From: Sipunculus nudus
Taxonomy: Eukaryota > Annelida > Sipuncula > Golfingiida > Sipunculidae
Assembly: GCA_026874595.1 (NCBI GenBank)
Contig: CM049312.1
Location: forward strand, 31,623,456 to 31,687,455
Direction of reading: 5' to 3'
Length of the DNA stretch: 64,000 nucleotides
The stretch's first letter is position 1. Each line of letters opens with the position of its first letter. Shown piece after piece: positions 51,660-63,600 of the stretch. The position numbers and the translations under genes were made by a program. The notes beneath the pieces were generated by a model. It saw only the letters and a list, made by a program, of their open reading frames with translations. It was not told the origin of the DNA and ran no database searches.

Positions 51660-53030
51660 GATAAACATCTCGATAAGCAATCAGCAAGTACATTGTCTTT
51701 CCCTTTAATGTTTACGATATCAAAATTGTAATCCTGTAAGAACAAACTCCATCTCAACAATCTTTGAGGGGATTGTGATCACTGAAGACAATGATAGGCC
51801 TGACTGATGAAGTAACATAAACCTCAAAAATGTTGCAACGCCAAAATCAAAGCCAAACTTTCTTTTCAATAGTGGAGTAGTTTTTCTGCATTAAACTTTC
51901 TTGAGAAATAACATATTGGATCATCTATGTCATCTTTGCCCTCTTGTAACAACACAGCACCAGCAGCAGTATCACTAGCATCTACAGCTAACTTAAAAGG
52001 TACAGAAAAGTCTGGAGCTGCTAAAACTGGTGCACTTTGCAAAATTGCTTTCAAATACTGAAATGCATTTTCACACTGAACATTCCATACAAACTTTTGT
52101 TTCTTCTTTAACAAATTAGTCAAATGTTCAGCTACAGCAGCAAAATTTGGACAAAACTTCCTGTAGTATCCAACCATACCAAGAAAACGCATTATTTGCT
52201 TTTTGTTTTCTGGTCTAGGAAATGCAGAAATAGCACTTACCTTAGCATCAACATGTTTAACCTGACCCTGCCATACAATATGGCGAAAAAATTTACTTGT
52301 GCATGACAAAACTCAGATTTTACTAAGTTGACGGTCAGATGGCTTCACTGAGTCTTTCGAAGAGGTCGCGAAGAGTTTGCAGATGTTTCTCCCAGGTGTC
52401 GCTGTACACGATAAGGTCATGAATATATGCGTCACAGCCCTGAATGTGCTTGACAACCATATGGATGAGGCGCTCGAACGTGGCTGGCGAGTTCTTCATG
52501 CCAAACGGCATAACTTTATACTGGTACAGTCATTGCGGCGTCACAAATGCGGACACTTCTTTCGCTCGTTCTGTCAGCGGAACTTGCCAGAATCCTTTTA
52601 GCAAGTCAAACTTGGAGACATATCTGGAGCTTCCGACTCTATCAATACAATCATCAATCCTCGGAATCGGGAACATGTCAGCCTTGGTGACAGAGTTCAG
52701 TTTTCGATAATCTGTGCACATACGGTAACTTCCATCAGGTTTTGGCACAAGAATACATGGTGAACTCCAGTTACTGTTACTAGGTTCAATAAAATCATTG
52801 TCCAGCAAATATTGAATCTCATCCTGTAGATACCTTTGCTTTTCTGGATTCAGTCGATATGGATGTTGCTTGACTGCGCTTGCCTCGCCAACATCGACGT
52901 CATGGCACAACATGTTAGTTGGCGTTGGAATTTCACTGAACAAATGTTCATAATTCCACAGCAGGTTCTTGAGATCTTGTTGTTGTTGTGCGGTAAGGTG
53001 TGATAGTTTGGCATCCAGGTTTTTAAGCAC
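51660..53030 (-). pseudogene. Gmr1-like reverse transcriptase and RNase H
   Basis: Frame 53030-52530 starts KNLDAKLSHLTAQQQQDL and holds polymerase motifs: SPCILVPKPDGSYRMCTDY, then FDLLKGFWQVPLTERAKE. A TGA replaces a codon in TPQ*LYQYKV, after which VMPFGMKNSPATFERL continues in the same frame. The active-site box reads AYIHDLIVYSD: the first Asp of Y-x-D-D is His (CAT, complement of 52419-52421), so polymerisation is dead. A frameshift near 52320 leads to the frame 52309-51866 with IMRFLGMVGYYRKFCPNF and RNase H (KLAVDASDTAAGAVLLQE). Further RNase H words (KGKDNVLADCLSR) follow out of frame to about 51660. It follows integrase directly, the Gmr1 order. Confidence 0.8.
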
Positions 53031-54240
53031 GTCTGAGTTTTTTAATGGTACTGTACCAAACTGACTGTCTAACTACACCACACTTACAATCAGTATCCAC
53101 TTTAACTGGGTCAGGGTCAGTTTTTACACAATTAACAGCAGTAACATTTTGTACAACATCTGATGTGCTGTTTCTGTCATAATATGGTTTCAACGTGTTA
53201 ACATGGCACAGTTGTTTGTTCTTACGTCTATCTGGTGTCAACAATATGTAATTTAAATCACTGTTTTTCTTGTCAACAATGTAAGGACCAGAATACCTAG
53301 CTTGCAGAGGTCTGCCAGGGATGGAAAGTAACGCAAGGACCTTTTCACCAGGCTCAAACGTCCTACTTACAGTGTGCTTGTCATACTTTGTTTTCATTTT
53401 AGTTTGTGCATATTTTAGATTTGACTTTGCAATCTCACAAGCATTGTGTAGTTTAGTGAGAAAGTCTGAGACATACTGCAGTAAACTTAGAGAACCAGGA
53501 TTTTCACACGAGAGTTTTTCTTTAAGCAGTTTCAATGGACCTCCAACGGAGTGTCTAAAACTAGTTAAAAGGGACTGGAACCCTAGGACTCTTGAAAGTA
53601 CTCGCTGACAGGAAACAGCAATAGGTGGATATGGCGAAGAGCTGTACTGTTTTTTATCTAGCTAAAGCATAACTTGTTGGAATAAGCCAGACATAAAATT
53701 AGAATCTTGGTCAGACTGGACGGATTTTGGCAATATAAAAGTTGTAAAAAACTTGGTCAGAGCTTTGACAACACTTTAAGCATTAATTGTGCGCAATGGT
53801 ATTGCCTCAGGGTACCTGGTAGATGCGCACATAATTGTCAGCAAGTCCAACACAATCAACATTAATCCTACTGAATGGTTCCTCGAAAGCAGGAATTGTC
53901 CCAATTGGGGCCTTCGGAGGATTCTGATTGGGCTTGCCTGCCATCTGGCATGTATGGCATGACGAACAATATTGTAAACATCTTTTCTGAGGTAAGGCCA
54001 ATAGAAGTGTGTACTGACTTTCTGATAAGTTTTATTTAAACCTAAATGACCAGACAAAGGAGCCCCATGTGCCATGCTTAGAATTTCATTGCAAAAGCTT
54101 TTGGGCATTACTATTTGATGTTTGATGGCCCACTCATCATCAGCGCATACATCAGGTGGTCGCCATTTACGCATTAGCACTCCATTTTTGACCTAGAAAC
54201 AAACTGGGTTCTGTGACAGTTGATCTTTAGAAACTGCCCT
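53030..54240 (-). pseudogene. Gmr1-like integrase, core deleted
   Basis: The N-terminal zinc domain reads GAPLSGHLGLNKTYQKV and THFYWPYLRKDVYNI (histidines) in frame 54180-53776, with the cysteine pair CSSCHTCQMAGKPNQ in frame 54001-53807, so a frameshift splits it. FSRINVDCVGL carries the first catalytic Asp of DDE and CASTRYPEAIPLRTINA follows. Between about 53776 and 53535 the rest of the catalytic core is missing. Frame 53535-53023 holds the C-terminal domain with FEPGEKVLALL and the GPY module (RYSGPYIVDKK), ending LCHVNTLKPYYDR. In Gmr1 elements this C-terminal part joins straight into reverse transcriptase, as it does here. Confidence 0.75.
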
Positions 54241-54419
54241 GGGAAACAAACATGAAACATCAGGGTCCCTATGCTGTTCCGCGATAAGTTCTGACCTTGA
54301 GAATGCTGCATCCTGTACGGGCAAGTCATTAGACGAGTCACTAGTGACTCCCAGAGTGTTATTATCTGGACCATTATCCTCATGTGTGTTTTTTTCTTGG
54401 CCATAGATCTAGTTACAGC

Positions 54420-54786
54420 ACATGAAGGATACAAACCAGGAATTTCCTGACTTTCAGGATCAGTGTCCTGATCAAGTGACGGCTTTTCTGTCACTATTGG
54501 TACAGGCTGTACTTTGTCACCTGCAACATCACTGCCTAGTAGCAACTGAATTCCCTTTAAGGGTAAAGTATTTCTTATGCCCACAGTAATATTCCCATGA
54601 ATCAAATCTGAATTTAAATGGATACTGTGAAGCGGAACTGAAGTGTGCCTGTCTGAAAACACACCATTAACAAGTGCATGTGCACCAGTAAAGGACCTAT
54701 TAGAAAATGGCAAAGTGTTTGCTAACATGAGAGTCTGGCCTGAACCAGTGTCCCTCAAAATTCTAATAGGGATAGAATCTGAAAAA
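54420..54786 (-). pseudogene. Gmr1-like aspartic protease
   Basis: Reads PIRILRDTGSGQTLMLA with the catalytic D-T-G triplet, a region of beta-strand-like hydrophobic words (LHSIHLNSDLIHGNITVG) and LLLGSDVAGDK, the conserved helix-leading motif of retropepsins. AVTRSMAKK follows before the integrase zinc domain. The frame is open from about 54790 to 54174, one of the better preserved parts of the element. Confidence 0.7.
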
Positions 54787-54835
54787 TCACTTGAAAGTGA
54801 TACAAAACCATCATGTATGAATGGCTCAAATAACT

Positions 54836-55922
54836 CTAGTTTGAAAAAGACTGGTCTTTGTTAGACCTAGACACAGTGGACGTGGACTGAGATGTAGCAA
54901 TGTACTTTGCTGAACTATCAGGACTACTAGTACTGGGTGACTGCGCTTTAAACTTCTTTTGATCATACTGATTTACATTCTTGTTTGTGAATGACTGGTT
55001 TGATTTGTTAGTAAAGGACATTTTGTGGGTTAATAAATTTAATCAGCTAATTGAGCAGCAATGTCAAGTGTTTCAGGACTTTTCTCATCAAGAAAAGATT
55101 AAACATCTGCGTTAATGCAGCGCTTGAATTCTTCAAGCATAATCAACTGGCGCAAATCTTTCATTACATTTTTAGAACTACACCAGCGATCAAACAACTT
55201 TGTCCTAGCAAATTCGACGTAGGTCTCTTCTTTGCGCTTTTCCCAATTTCTGAATTTCTGGCGGTAAGCCTCTGGAACTAACTCATAACCTTTTAGGATT
55301 AACCGTTTTACCAGGTCATAGTCATTAGCAGCTTCTACTGAAAGCTCTGTATAAATTTCTTTGGCCTTGCCAGTCAATACACTTTGTAACAGCATAGTCC
55401 AATTTTCCTTTGGCCATTTTAAATTTTCAGCTACTTTCTCAAAGTGTAAGAAATATTTATCAACCTCTTTTTTCTTGAAAAGGTGGGACAAGTCTAATGT
55501 GTTTAGTAACATCAAAACTGTGAGTTGGAGCAGCACTTAGACTATGTTCTAGTTTAAGTCTTTTTAACTCCAGTCGTTTTAACTCAATTTCTTTTCTTTT
55601 TCTAGTCTTTCTCTTTCTAACCTCTTTTATCTTTGTTTTTCTAGTTCTAATTGTTTTAATGCTAGCTAATGTTGCATTTCCAACTTTTTTAATTCTAGTT
55701 GCATTGCAAGGCTGTCATTTTTAAATGTTTCAACTCCACTCTCTTCAATTAAACCTTTGCTAACTAGATATTGCATGATTTTAGCAATGATATCAGGCTT
55801 TCTCACAGCTTTTTTCACACTTAGCCCTACGTGTTGTCCCAAACGCAACAACTGTTCTTTTGACAACTGTTCAAGTTGATCACGGTCGGGATCGTCAACA
55901 AATCAGGTTTAAAAGCTGCCAT
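54836..55922 (-). pseudogene. Gmr1-like gag
   Basis: ATG 55922 opens MAAFKPDLL. After a shift, LSKEQLLRLGQHVGLSVKK leads an N-terminal helical SAP-like segment (55866-55666). Frame 55536-55099 is the capsid-like core: KKKEVDKYFLHFEKVAENL, LLQSVLTGKAKEIYTELSV, LILKGYELVPEAYRQKF, similar to SCAN/retrotransposon gag domains. A serine/asparagine-rich frame (55021-54836) leads to the protease. A zinc knuckle (CCHC) is not found and was probably deleted between 55099 and 55021. Confidence 0.7.
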
Positions 55923-56063
55923 GTTAAGATGTCAAAACAATACCAAAAAATCACTGAGATAAATCCTGTAAACAAAGTACTGTAAACAATTTGTATCTTG
56001 TAAACAATGTATGATAAAACAATGTCCAGGTAAAGGCCTAATAAATTGTCGAAACTATTAAGC

Positions 56064-56081
56064 ATCCCGGACGGGCCCCCA
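56064..56081 (-). promoter_or_regulatory. Primer binding site, tRNA-Pro
   Basis: TGGGGGCCCGTCCGGGAT, 18 nt, seven bases inside the 5' LTR end on the minus strand. It is complementary to the 3' end expected for a proline tRNA (ending CGGGCCCCCA). Confidence 0.8.
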
Positions 56082-56088
56082 AATTTTA

Positions 56089-56842
56089 TGTTACGGATCC
56101 TAATATAGACAGATCACGTATGCGTGATGAACACAAATTCTGTAACGGAGAATAAAAAATCAGATTTTGTAACACTAGGCAGCGTGAAATGTCTAGGGGA
56201 ATGAATAAAGAAGTCAGTGTTTTTTTTGTTAACAAATAACTATAATTTATTCTTTAAAAAACCCTTACATTACAATACACTAAATCAATACAATTTTTCA
56301 GTAAAACAGCGGTAAAACAACAAATCAATAAAATCACACAGAAAAAATGTGCACAGTACCAGGATACCAAGGATAAGTTCTTTAAATGTATACTCTCGGT
56401 GAATGACAGTCCAGTGTAAAGCTCTTGTAACAATCCAGAAAGTAAACCGAAATCCAAATGCACAAAATCCAGGAGAATCTCTGAAGAAAATCAATAATTG
56501 CCGCACACGACGGATAAGGTCCCAGAAACTGACACACGCTTCTGCGTCCGCATGAAATCTTCTCTGCTCTCTGCTCCTGGCTCCAAAACACAGTCCCTTT
56601 ATATACTCTTCACCTTAAGCCGGGAATTTTCCACTTCTCGAACATTCTAAGGTCTAACACAACACAGTAAACACGCGCAGAGACACACCATGGTGTACAC
56701 GTGACTCACGACCAGGCGAGAAAGCCCAAGGCCAGCATGACAACGAGAGTTCAACCAGTTCGGATTAAACATAGAATGCAACAAACGGCCCGGCGAGGGT
56801 GTCACAACACGAGTTACGCTCGTGTCACACAATAAAAACAGG
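56089..56842 (-). repeat. 5' LTR of the Gmr1-like element
   Basis: Begins (plus strand) TGTTACGGATCCTAAT and matches the solo and split LTRs along its length. It ends in ATAAAAACAGGA, lacking the last bases of the ACCTGTAACA end. It has a TATA box on the minus strand (complement of 56598-56605, TATATAAAGG) expected to drive the element. AATAAA-type words lie about 370 bases further. At the Helentron target it reads GGAGAATAAAAAATCAG, uninterrupted. Confidence 0.85.
56598..56605 (-). promoter_or_regulatory. TATA box of the 5' LTR
   Basis: TATATAAA on the minus strand, conserved at the same place in the solo LTR (38870-38879) and the 3' LTR (51270-51277). Conservation in all three copies supports its role in starting the genomic RNA. 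Confidence 0.6.
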
Positions 56843-57438
56843 ATATACCCATAAACATGTTTTTTTTTACTCGAAGTGTAAAAGGTGTTTCTAGAGCGTG
56901 TTTGAAAAACAATATATATATATATATGTGTGTGTGTGTGTTCAAATGTATTAATGGAGGTGTAGAAGAGGGATAATAAATATTATAATCTGATTATATT
57001 TTAGGATTTATTTCAAATGCAAGTGTCGCATTTCTTTTCGTTTTCCCATCTTTATTTGAGTCTAACAACATTAAAGAAACAAACAGTCTATACAATTTAT
57101 TAAATATATTATTTTCTAAGCTGTTGCTGATATATCATTGAATGTAATATCATTTTAACATTTATTTACAAAATATTCCTCGTCCTCATAAACTTCAGTT
57201 AAGCCAAGAAAGAAACACGTTAATTCAAATAATGATGATATTTATACATGATATTAACAAATGTTGTTTTTTTTCTGCTTAGGCATTCGATCACACATAT
57301 TTTAAATATACTAGTATACAATACGGTTGGGTTTATATTCAGTTTTAAATAATGTTCTTGTAGTCCATATGTCTTTTGATTTACTGATTTCGTCCCGTTA
57401 AACAAATTGAAATAAGTATTCATATGCAGGTTCCATAG
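56843..57438. repeat. Intergenic sequence with TA/TG microsatellite
   Basis: (TA)n(TG)n at about 56911-56941. Otherwise AT-rich without a supported feature. Confidence 0.6.
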
Positions 57439-57846
57439 CTAGGGTTGGACAATTTGGTATTTTGGGAAGTCAGAGCTATGGTGTGGGTAAATATCACTAA
57501 AACTAGCAGTACTAGATGCTGAACCACACTTCGTTACAGTTCGCAAAGGATAATGGTATAACCACCTTGCTGTGTATTCATGGAGTTTAAGAGACCAGTC
57601 CGATCGGTCAAGGGCGAAGTCAGAATTAGCCAGAGCAGTTGATTCGTTAACTCCCGGGGTTAATTTGCCATACCAGCCTGGGTATTTCCCAATCAGAAGT
57701 TCTTTGGGACGCCTGGTAGAACACACGATCGCCTCTCTCACAAACAAAAGCATGGCCATCGACAAATAAAAATAATAGTTGATGTAGTCCTGACCTCGCT
57801 TCTGGGGAAAGGCCAAAGTAGCGATACCGATATCGGTCACATTCTT
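57439..57846 (-). CDS. Terminal exon of an unrecognised membrane protein
   Basis: A clear acceptor (ctcaattatcag) precedes 57846 and an open frame of 135 codons, phase 0, runs to the stop at 57439. GC content and codon use are more gene-like than the flanks. It reads KNVTDIGIATLAFPQKRG, a hydrophobic segment YYFYLSMAMLLFVREAIVC that could be a membrane helix, then a soluble tail with KYPGWYGKL, HEYTARWLYHY and a Ser-rich end. No family is recognised. Upstream exons should lie beyond 57.9 kb on the minus strand but could not be identified. Confidence 0.45.
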   Translation of the reverse strand, partial: KNVTDIGIATLAFPQKRGQDYINYYFYLSMAMLLFVREAIVCSTRRPKELLIGKYPGWYGKLTPGVNESTALANSDFALDRSDWSLKLHEYTARWLYHYPLRTVTKCGSASSTASFSDIYPHHSSDFPKYQIVQP

Positions 57847-60376
57847 CTGATAATTGAGATTATTCTGATCCTGTGTCCGGTGTCAAAATCTAACAGAGAG
57901 GTTAGTCTACAGCCACCTAAAATAATGTCCTACAATGAAGACCTGGCACTCCTTTATCTTTCACTTCGATAGGCGTGCAGATGGGTACAGGTTGTCTTAT
58001 CACAGACAATATAAGTGTTTTGTTTGATGGATTCTCTGCCATTTTGGCTATCAAGACCATTATTACCTTTATTAGAGGAAACTTAAGCATCAGTTTCTAA
58101 ATGGAATGTTAGTTTATACTGCATGGATTATAAGCACAAGTGTCGCCTAAATGGAGCCTCCTTAATTTCAAGGGGGAAACTTGAACTGTTGTGCAACATA
58201 TCAGATGGGTAAAAAAAGCTCTTTGTATGAACTGGAAAAAACGTGTGTTTTAATAAAGAAACTTGTCCACCGCTTAAGATTAAAAGACACAGGAAGACAT
58301 ACATAAATCAAGGACTCCATTTACCTCGTGTTAATGAAAAACCATCTGTGAGCCTGTCCAAATCCAGATTAGTTACATACGGAAACCAAATCTTATATTA
58401 ATTTTAAATTAATCAAATAAATCAAATCTGATTCAACATCACAAATGCCACGTCATAATATTATATATATATAGACAGCTGTGCCGCTGGTAGCGTCCAC
58501 TGGGAAGCTGTTCCGTTTTAATAGAGAGCACGTCATTACGGCTGAAGGGTTTACAGCAAACATAATGACCACAGTGTCAAAACCTACAACAGAGCGGCAC
58601 ACTGTACAGCTGTGCCCAGCCGAAATCTTCCTAGAGGTGATCTAGGTTAAATACTCAAGACGAATCCGGATACTCCACTACCGGAAATCGACAATGTCCC
58701 CTCCCTATCTTTGCTCTCAGGTAGACTGACTATCTAGCATCATTCTATCGAAGCACTGGCCCGTCCTATAAATTCTTGCTAATCATAAATGAAGACATTT
58801 TACATGAAATCGCCTCAACTAATTGGTCGGATCTTGTCATAAGAGCTTGGACTTACCTCCACGAGATCGACTGGCGATCTAGTGACGGGATCCTTGATAT
58901 GGCAAAATGCGCTAGCTACGCCTCTGTATGGATATAACTCACAAACAGCTGACACCTGCGCGGCCGAAAGAAAATATAATATGCCCACAAATCAAGCTTA
59001 AACAACCCGATGAAGATTCGTCAGGTCTTTATTAAACAATAAACGAAAAACCATTACCAGAATTTAATCATATCAGCATGCAGTCAGGTTAACAAGATCC
59101 GACACAGGGATCTCTCTGTGTCAGCGGGTACCTTCACCCAAAATAATTTTAATCCCATATGTCTAAAAGAGAAGAGGTGTGCTATGTAACTAGTGTTTAG
59201 GATCACGTGACATGTTAGTATTCCTGTTCATATCACCTTGCTGCACGATACATACTTTTCTTTTAAAATATGCCCAAGTTGATGTAACGGATTCTTTGCA
59301 AAATGATGCAGAAAGATTATTTCACCATATGTAAGTGCTTATATTTTATATGTGCTGAATTGGGCCTTCGACAACGGAATATTGATATTTACATAAAGTC
59401 TGGATTAACCGTTCAAATTGTTGACAATTTGGTATAATCCTGGATCAATAATGACTCTCCTTAACTTATACCAGACAGATTCGGGAAAGACAAATTGATC
59501 ACATAGATGGACGTCATCAGCAAGACATTAGTAGTCACCGGAATAGCTCCTGCAACCTTTGGCCTAGAACTTTTATACTGTTTCTTTTGTATAAAAATAT
59601 TGCCTTAAACATGCTGACACGGGTAATGGTGAAGTCTACACGTGTTCTGTTTGGGTGAGTCGCCCAAATTATGCAAAATGTGCGCTTGCCGGGTGATTGA
59701 CTGTTTGCATTGCCAACAGTTCTCCTCATGATTATTAATTGAATGAATATCCCACTGAGGTCACATAGAGTTTATGGTTAGGTCAGTTCATGCATTAGTT
59801 TATGCATTTCGTTTCAAGATTCAAAACTGCCGGGTTCGTTATCATGTAGAGTAAGCGTGCATATTTCTGCGTTGCGTCTAGCTACCACCATAAACGTACT
59901 TCAGCAAAAGAGGTTTTCTAGTATCTTAATGATTTATTTGCTAGAGTGAAGCTTGCCTACATCTTACAGAAAATATACCATGTTATTGATGTAATGGCCG
60001 CCAATTAGTTTCGCCAATATATTTATCACAATAACAATATTTTCATTCATGCAATTCGAAATTCTTGACTCTCAGATGAAAGAAAGCATCTATATTGGAC
60101 GGCCTTAACCGTGAAAGGTTTCCAATTAATGTAAAGGTATAGAGAAGAGACCCATGGAGGCATGTAATCTACAAAACAAAATTATTGAATATATTGTCCA
60201 TATGATACAATTAGCTTATCACAATTTCAAATTTCTGCGCTTGCGCAATGTAAAGTAACCTTTACACCCTGAATGCTTGAGAATCTCATCTAACATAAGA
60301 TAACTGCTTACGCAGTGTCTACCCACTCCTGACAGAGTGCATGCTTTGTTAAGTTGTTTCACTTTTAGTGAACAAA
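57847..60376. other. No supported gene
   Basis: Probably intron or 5' flank of the gene ending at 57439 and upstream flank of the ORF at 60377. Short frames (for example 59535-59729, minus) lack homology. No repeats of note. Confidence 0.4.
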
Positions 60377-60628
60377 ATGACGGGGGATTCGGAAGATTCG
60401 AGCTGTTCGTCTTGTCTGCTTTTGGCTTTGATGATCTTATGCGTCATCCTGTTAGTGGCATCTGCCGGATTACTGATAGCAAGCATTGTATTCCTGGCAA
60501 TGGATATGTATTACACTGCCGCGGGACTGCACTTTTGTTCTTGGGCCACTTTCGGAACATCTATTTTTGTCAACAAGGTTATCTTAAGGCAACTCAAGGC
60601 TAATACGACTATCCACCCAGCCGTATAG
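60377..60628 (+). CDS. Small two-helix membrane protein
   Basis: ATG 60377 (context aacaaaATGA) and 83 codons to TAG. A pyrimidine-rich acceptor-like ttgtttcacttttag ends 9 bases before the ATG, which suggests a 5' untranslated intron. The protein has a short acidic/Ser/Cys N-terminus (TGDSEDSSCSSC), a long hydrophobic helix (residues about 13-42), a second shorter one (about 52-70, FCSWATFGTSIFV) and a polar tail. This composition is unlikely by chance in AT-rich DNA. Family unknown. It could be a single-exon gene or a first coding exon. Confidence 0.45.
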   Translation: MTGDSEDSSCSSCLLLALMILCVILLVASAGLLIASIVFLAMDMYYTAAGLHFCSWATFGTSIFVNKVILRQLKANTTIHPAV

Positions 60629-63600
60629 GAGACCGCCTAGCGCACGCTCTGCAAATGATTTCTTCAAGTAGGTAAACTGTTTTGAATTTGCCCGTGTCAT
60701 GTTGAATCTAACTCATGTACCCTTCTTCAGATAAGCAAAGCAAAGCAATATAAAAAGTTTACAGTTTCGATCCTAATTAACACATTTTCGTATTTTTTGT
60801 ATCTAACATTGATGTATCTCTGTACAATAGGCCTAGGCTAACTATATACTCTTAGCGCCCTTGCCGATGCAGTTCTGGAAAACCTTACATGTTAAGCACC
60901 ATCGGTTATTAATGCTTTGATTGAGTGCCCATAGTCTTATAAATGGCATTAGGCATTAATTTAACACTTACCCCTATCAATGTGCAAACTCGGCCCTATC
61001 AACTGTTTTAGAGCTGTTGAAGATTTTTGTTTATATATTGTTGCTCATTTATTGTAAATTTATACAGACAAACAAACATTTTTATTCAATGGCTGCTTAA
61101 AAGACTATCAGTCTATATTGCTTAAATATTTATTTGGTGCATGTAGGGTCTAATCTGTGGTCTACCTACATTCGTGACAAATTTACTTTTTTGTGTCAAT
61201 CAAGAACTTTGTAAATGAAAAAAAAATAGTGATAGGAATTTTCTGAATACAATGGTGCCGGCTTCAATTTTTAAAAACCGCGTCAAAAAAGTTTTATTGT
61301 GTTTTCAATAGAAACTTGCCAATCTTGAGCTCCATCCGCTCGATTATTTCTTTCAAGCAGATGAAATCATACAATTTTTATAAAATTTCCTTTGTTATGT
61401 ACTGCTTTTACTTATTTAGCAACATAAATCTGTAATTATCATGCTCCTCCCTTATCATTTGACATTTTATGGAAACATACCAAAAAACGGCACATACTTG
61501 TAACGGCACAGCGTTATTCATTTTCATACACTTTCCTCCCGTCTATCAACTGATTCAGCTTGACACAGCGTATTCAAGCGTTTATACAATCTCCTAAACA
61601 CCTCACATGGGATGGCTATTCCATTAACTGTACAGCGCGTACAACTGGTAATATTGGTTCCATCGACATATGGGGGTTGGTACGTATAATGGCAGTGAGT
61701 TATTTGTTTTCATGACATTGATACTTTATTTCCGACTTTAACTGAGTCCGCTTGACACATCGTATTCAAGCAATTCCGACCTGGTATATACTTGTATGTG
61801 ACTGCCGAGAATATACCACTGAATTTATAGTTGTCGACAAGAGTAAATATTTTTTTAACTATTAAGATTATCTCAGAAGCGTGGTTTCGGTAATTTGCGG
61901 ACGAACTTAATAGCGCTTAAAAATAAAGCAATGAGCGTTATTTGGCTGAACAGAAGCTTCAAACTGTACTCCTTCGTACCATCACTTTGTGACTTCATGC
62001 TACACAAGAAATATGTGCCCACACGTATTTGAACAGTTGCGTTCAACCAGAGGTAGACTCTCATCGTACCAACTTTTCCCGCTTGCGGTAAATTTTTACG
62101 TAGCTTGACAGCACTGATAAGGTTTGCCTTTATTAGTGACAGTGTAGCGTTTATTAGATGGACAAATCGGGAACATTTGGTGTTTTATTATGGAAACAGG
62201 AAATAGGCCTTCGCATATGAAAAAATGAAAGATTTATAGAGGAATTAAACATTTTATCAACACAAAGACAAACCGAAATTAAATACAGGATTCACATGAT
62301 TTCCAAAAGCAAACCGAATACCGTAAAAGAATTTTTGTATTCTATTATTACAACATGTAACTTAAAGAACGGCATTTTCATTTGCATTTAAAAACAAAAA
62401 GTGCAACTGCAGAGTAAATTGAACAATAAATTGAAATTATTAAAATCCGTCAAACTTTTTACAAAATTTGGTATCAAGAAATCTTATATAAAGGTCAATT
62501 AATAACGATAGCCAAGACTTGGCAAATATCCAAAATATATGTTTGACTACCTCCTCCAAGCAGTGAAAGAGGTTTTTCATTCAAGGCCAACGAAGGTCGA
62601 ATCTTAGACAAGGAGACTATATGAGCCCGTGTTATTAGAAAATCTTAAGAGAAACCAATGAAAGAATTGTGTCTCACGCACCCGACCAAAAACAAAACAG
62701 AAAAGGGAACTCAAAGATTTATACTAATATATTTTAAAGTGTGCAAATGTCAGCAAATAAGTCTTACAGTATACTCCTCGTCTGTAAGTATGCACGGGAT
62801 TTTTAAATATTATCAAGCGCTCTTATGGTAGCAACAACAGTTTGGCATACACATGCGCAAACAAGTTCGGTCGAATCGGTATCGGGTCAACGAGCGGTTG
62901 CTGTCTTCTCCTCGTTAATTGTTATTTATACAGCCGCAAGAGATCACATCTTATTTGTTATTTTGGAAACATGGATTATTTTCACTACATGCCAAAATGA
63001 AATAAACCGTAGGAGCTCACTAGGAGGTACATATACCCCATGCTGTTCTCGGGAGCTCTACCCGAGATGGGAGACCGTGGTTTCTTTAGCTTACATCCGG
63101 TAGGGCCGTTGCTGTGTAAGAGGTCTATTGCGCCAAATAGTTTATCACTCTTTGATTTGACCATGAGATAAGGTCGTATGTAGCCCGGCCATGTAGTGCC
63201 GGTTTCATGTAGTTGCTACAACAAGAAACTAACAGGCTTTGCAGTTTATTGCCCCTAGCGAAAAAAAATAAAATTTATAACTTCCTCAAATATTGTTCTC
63301 TGTCGTGTACTAGTGTCTGAAAATAGACGTGTTGACCCAAACTCGAGGGTCTCGGACTCGAGGGTCTCGGACTTGGACTCGGAGGTAAAAACTCTAAAAA
63401 ATCAAGCCGGGTCTAACTCTGGTAGTTGTTTATTGCAGAAAAAGTGGATTATATATGTCTTTTATTATACATTCATTGTATATTTTTACCTAATTTTCAA
63501 AATTTAATTTTCTCAATATGAATTCAATCATTACTTTCTTGTGTTAATCGGGTGTGTACAAACAGGGATTATTTTCTTCTTTCAGAATAATGGCTGGCCT

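Larger units (their letters stand above)
40447..56842 (-). mobile_element. Gmr1-like Ty3/gypsy retrotransposon, 3' LTR split by a Helentron
   Basis: Minus-strand order: 5' LTR (56842-56089), primer binding site (56081-56064), gag (about 55922-54836), aspartic protease (54786-54420), integrase (54240-53030), reverse transcriptase and RNase H (53030-51660), hairpin and polypurine tract (51576-51526), then 3' LTR (51525-50815, continuing at 40512-40447). The 10.3 kb between the two LTR halves is a later Helentron. Protein similarity is Ty3/gypsy-like, but integrase precedes reverse transcriptase, the order known for the Gmr1 group and otherwise typical of Ty1/copia. All genes carry stops, frameshifts or deletions. 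No clear flanking target duplication is visible, and the outer few bases of the 5' LTR are lost. Confidence 0.8.
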
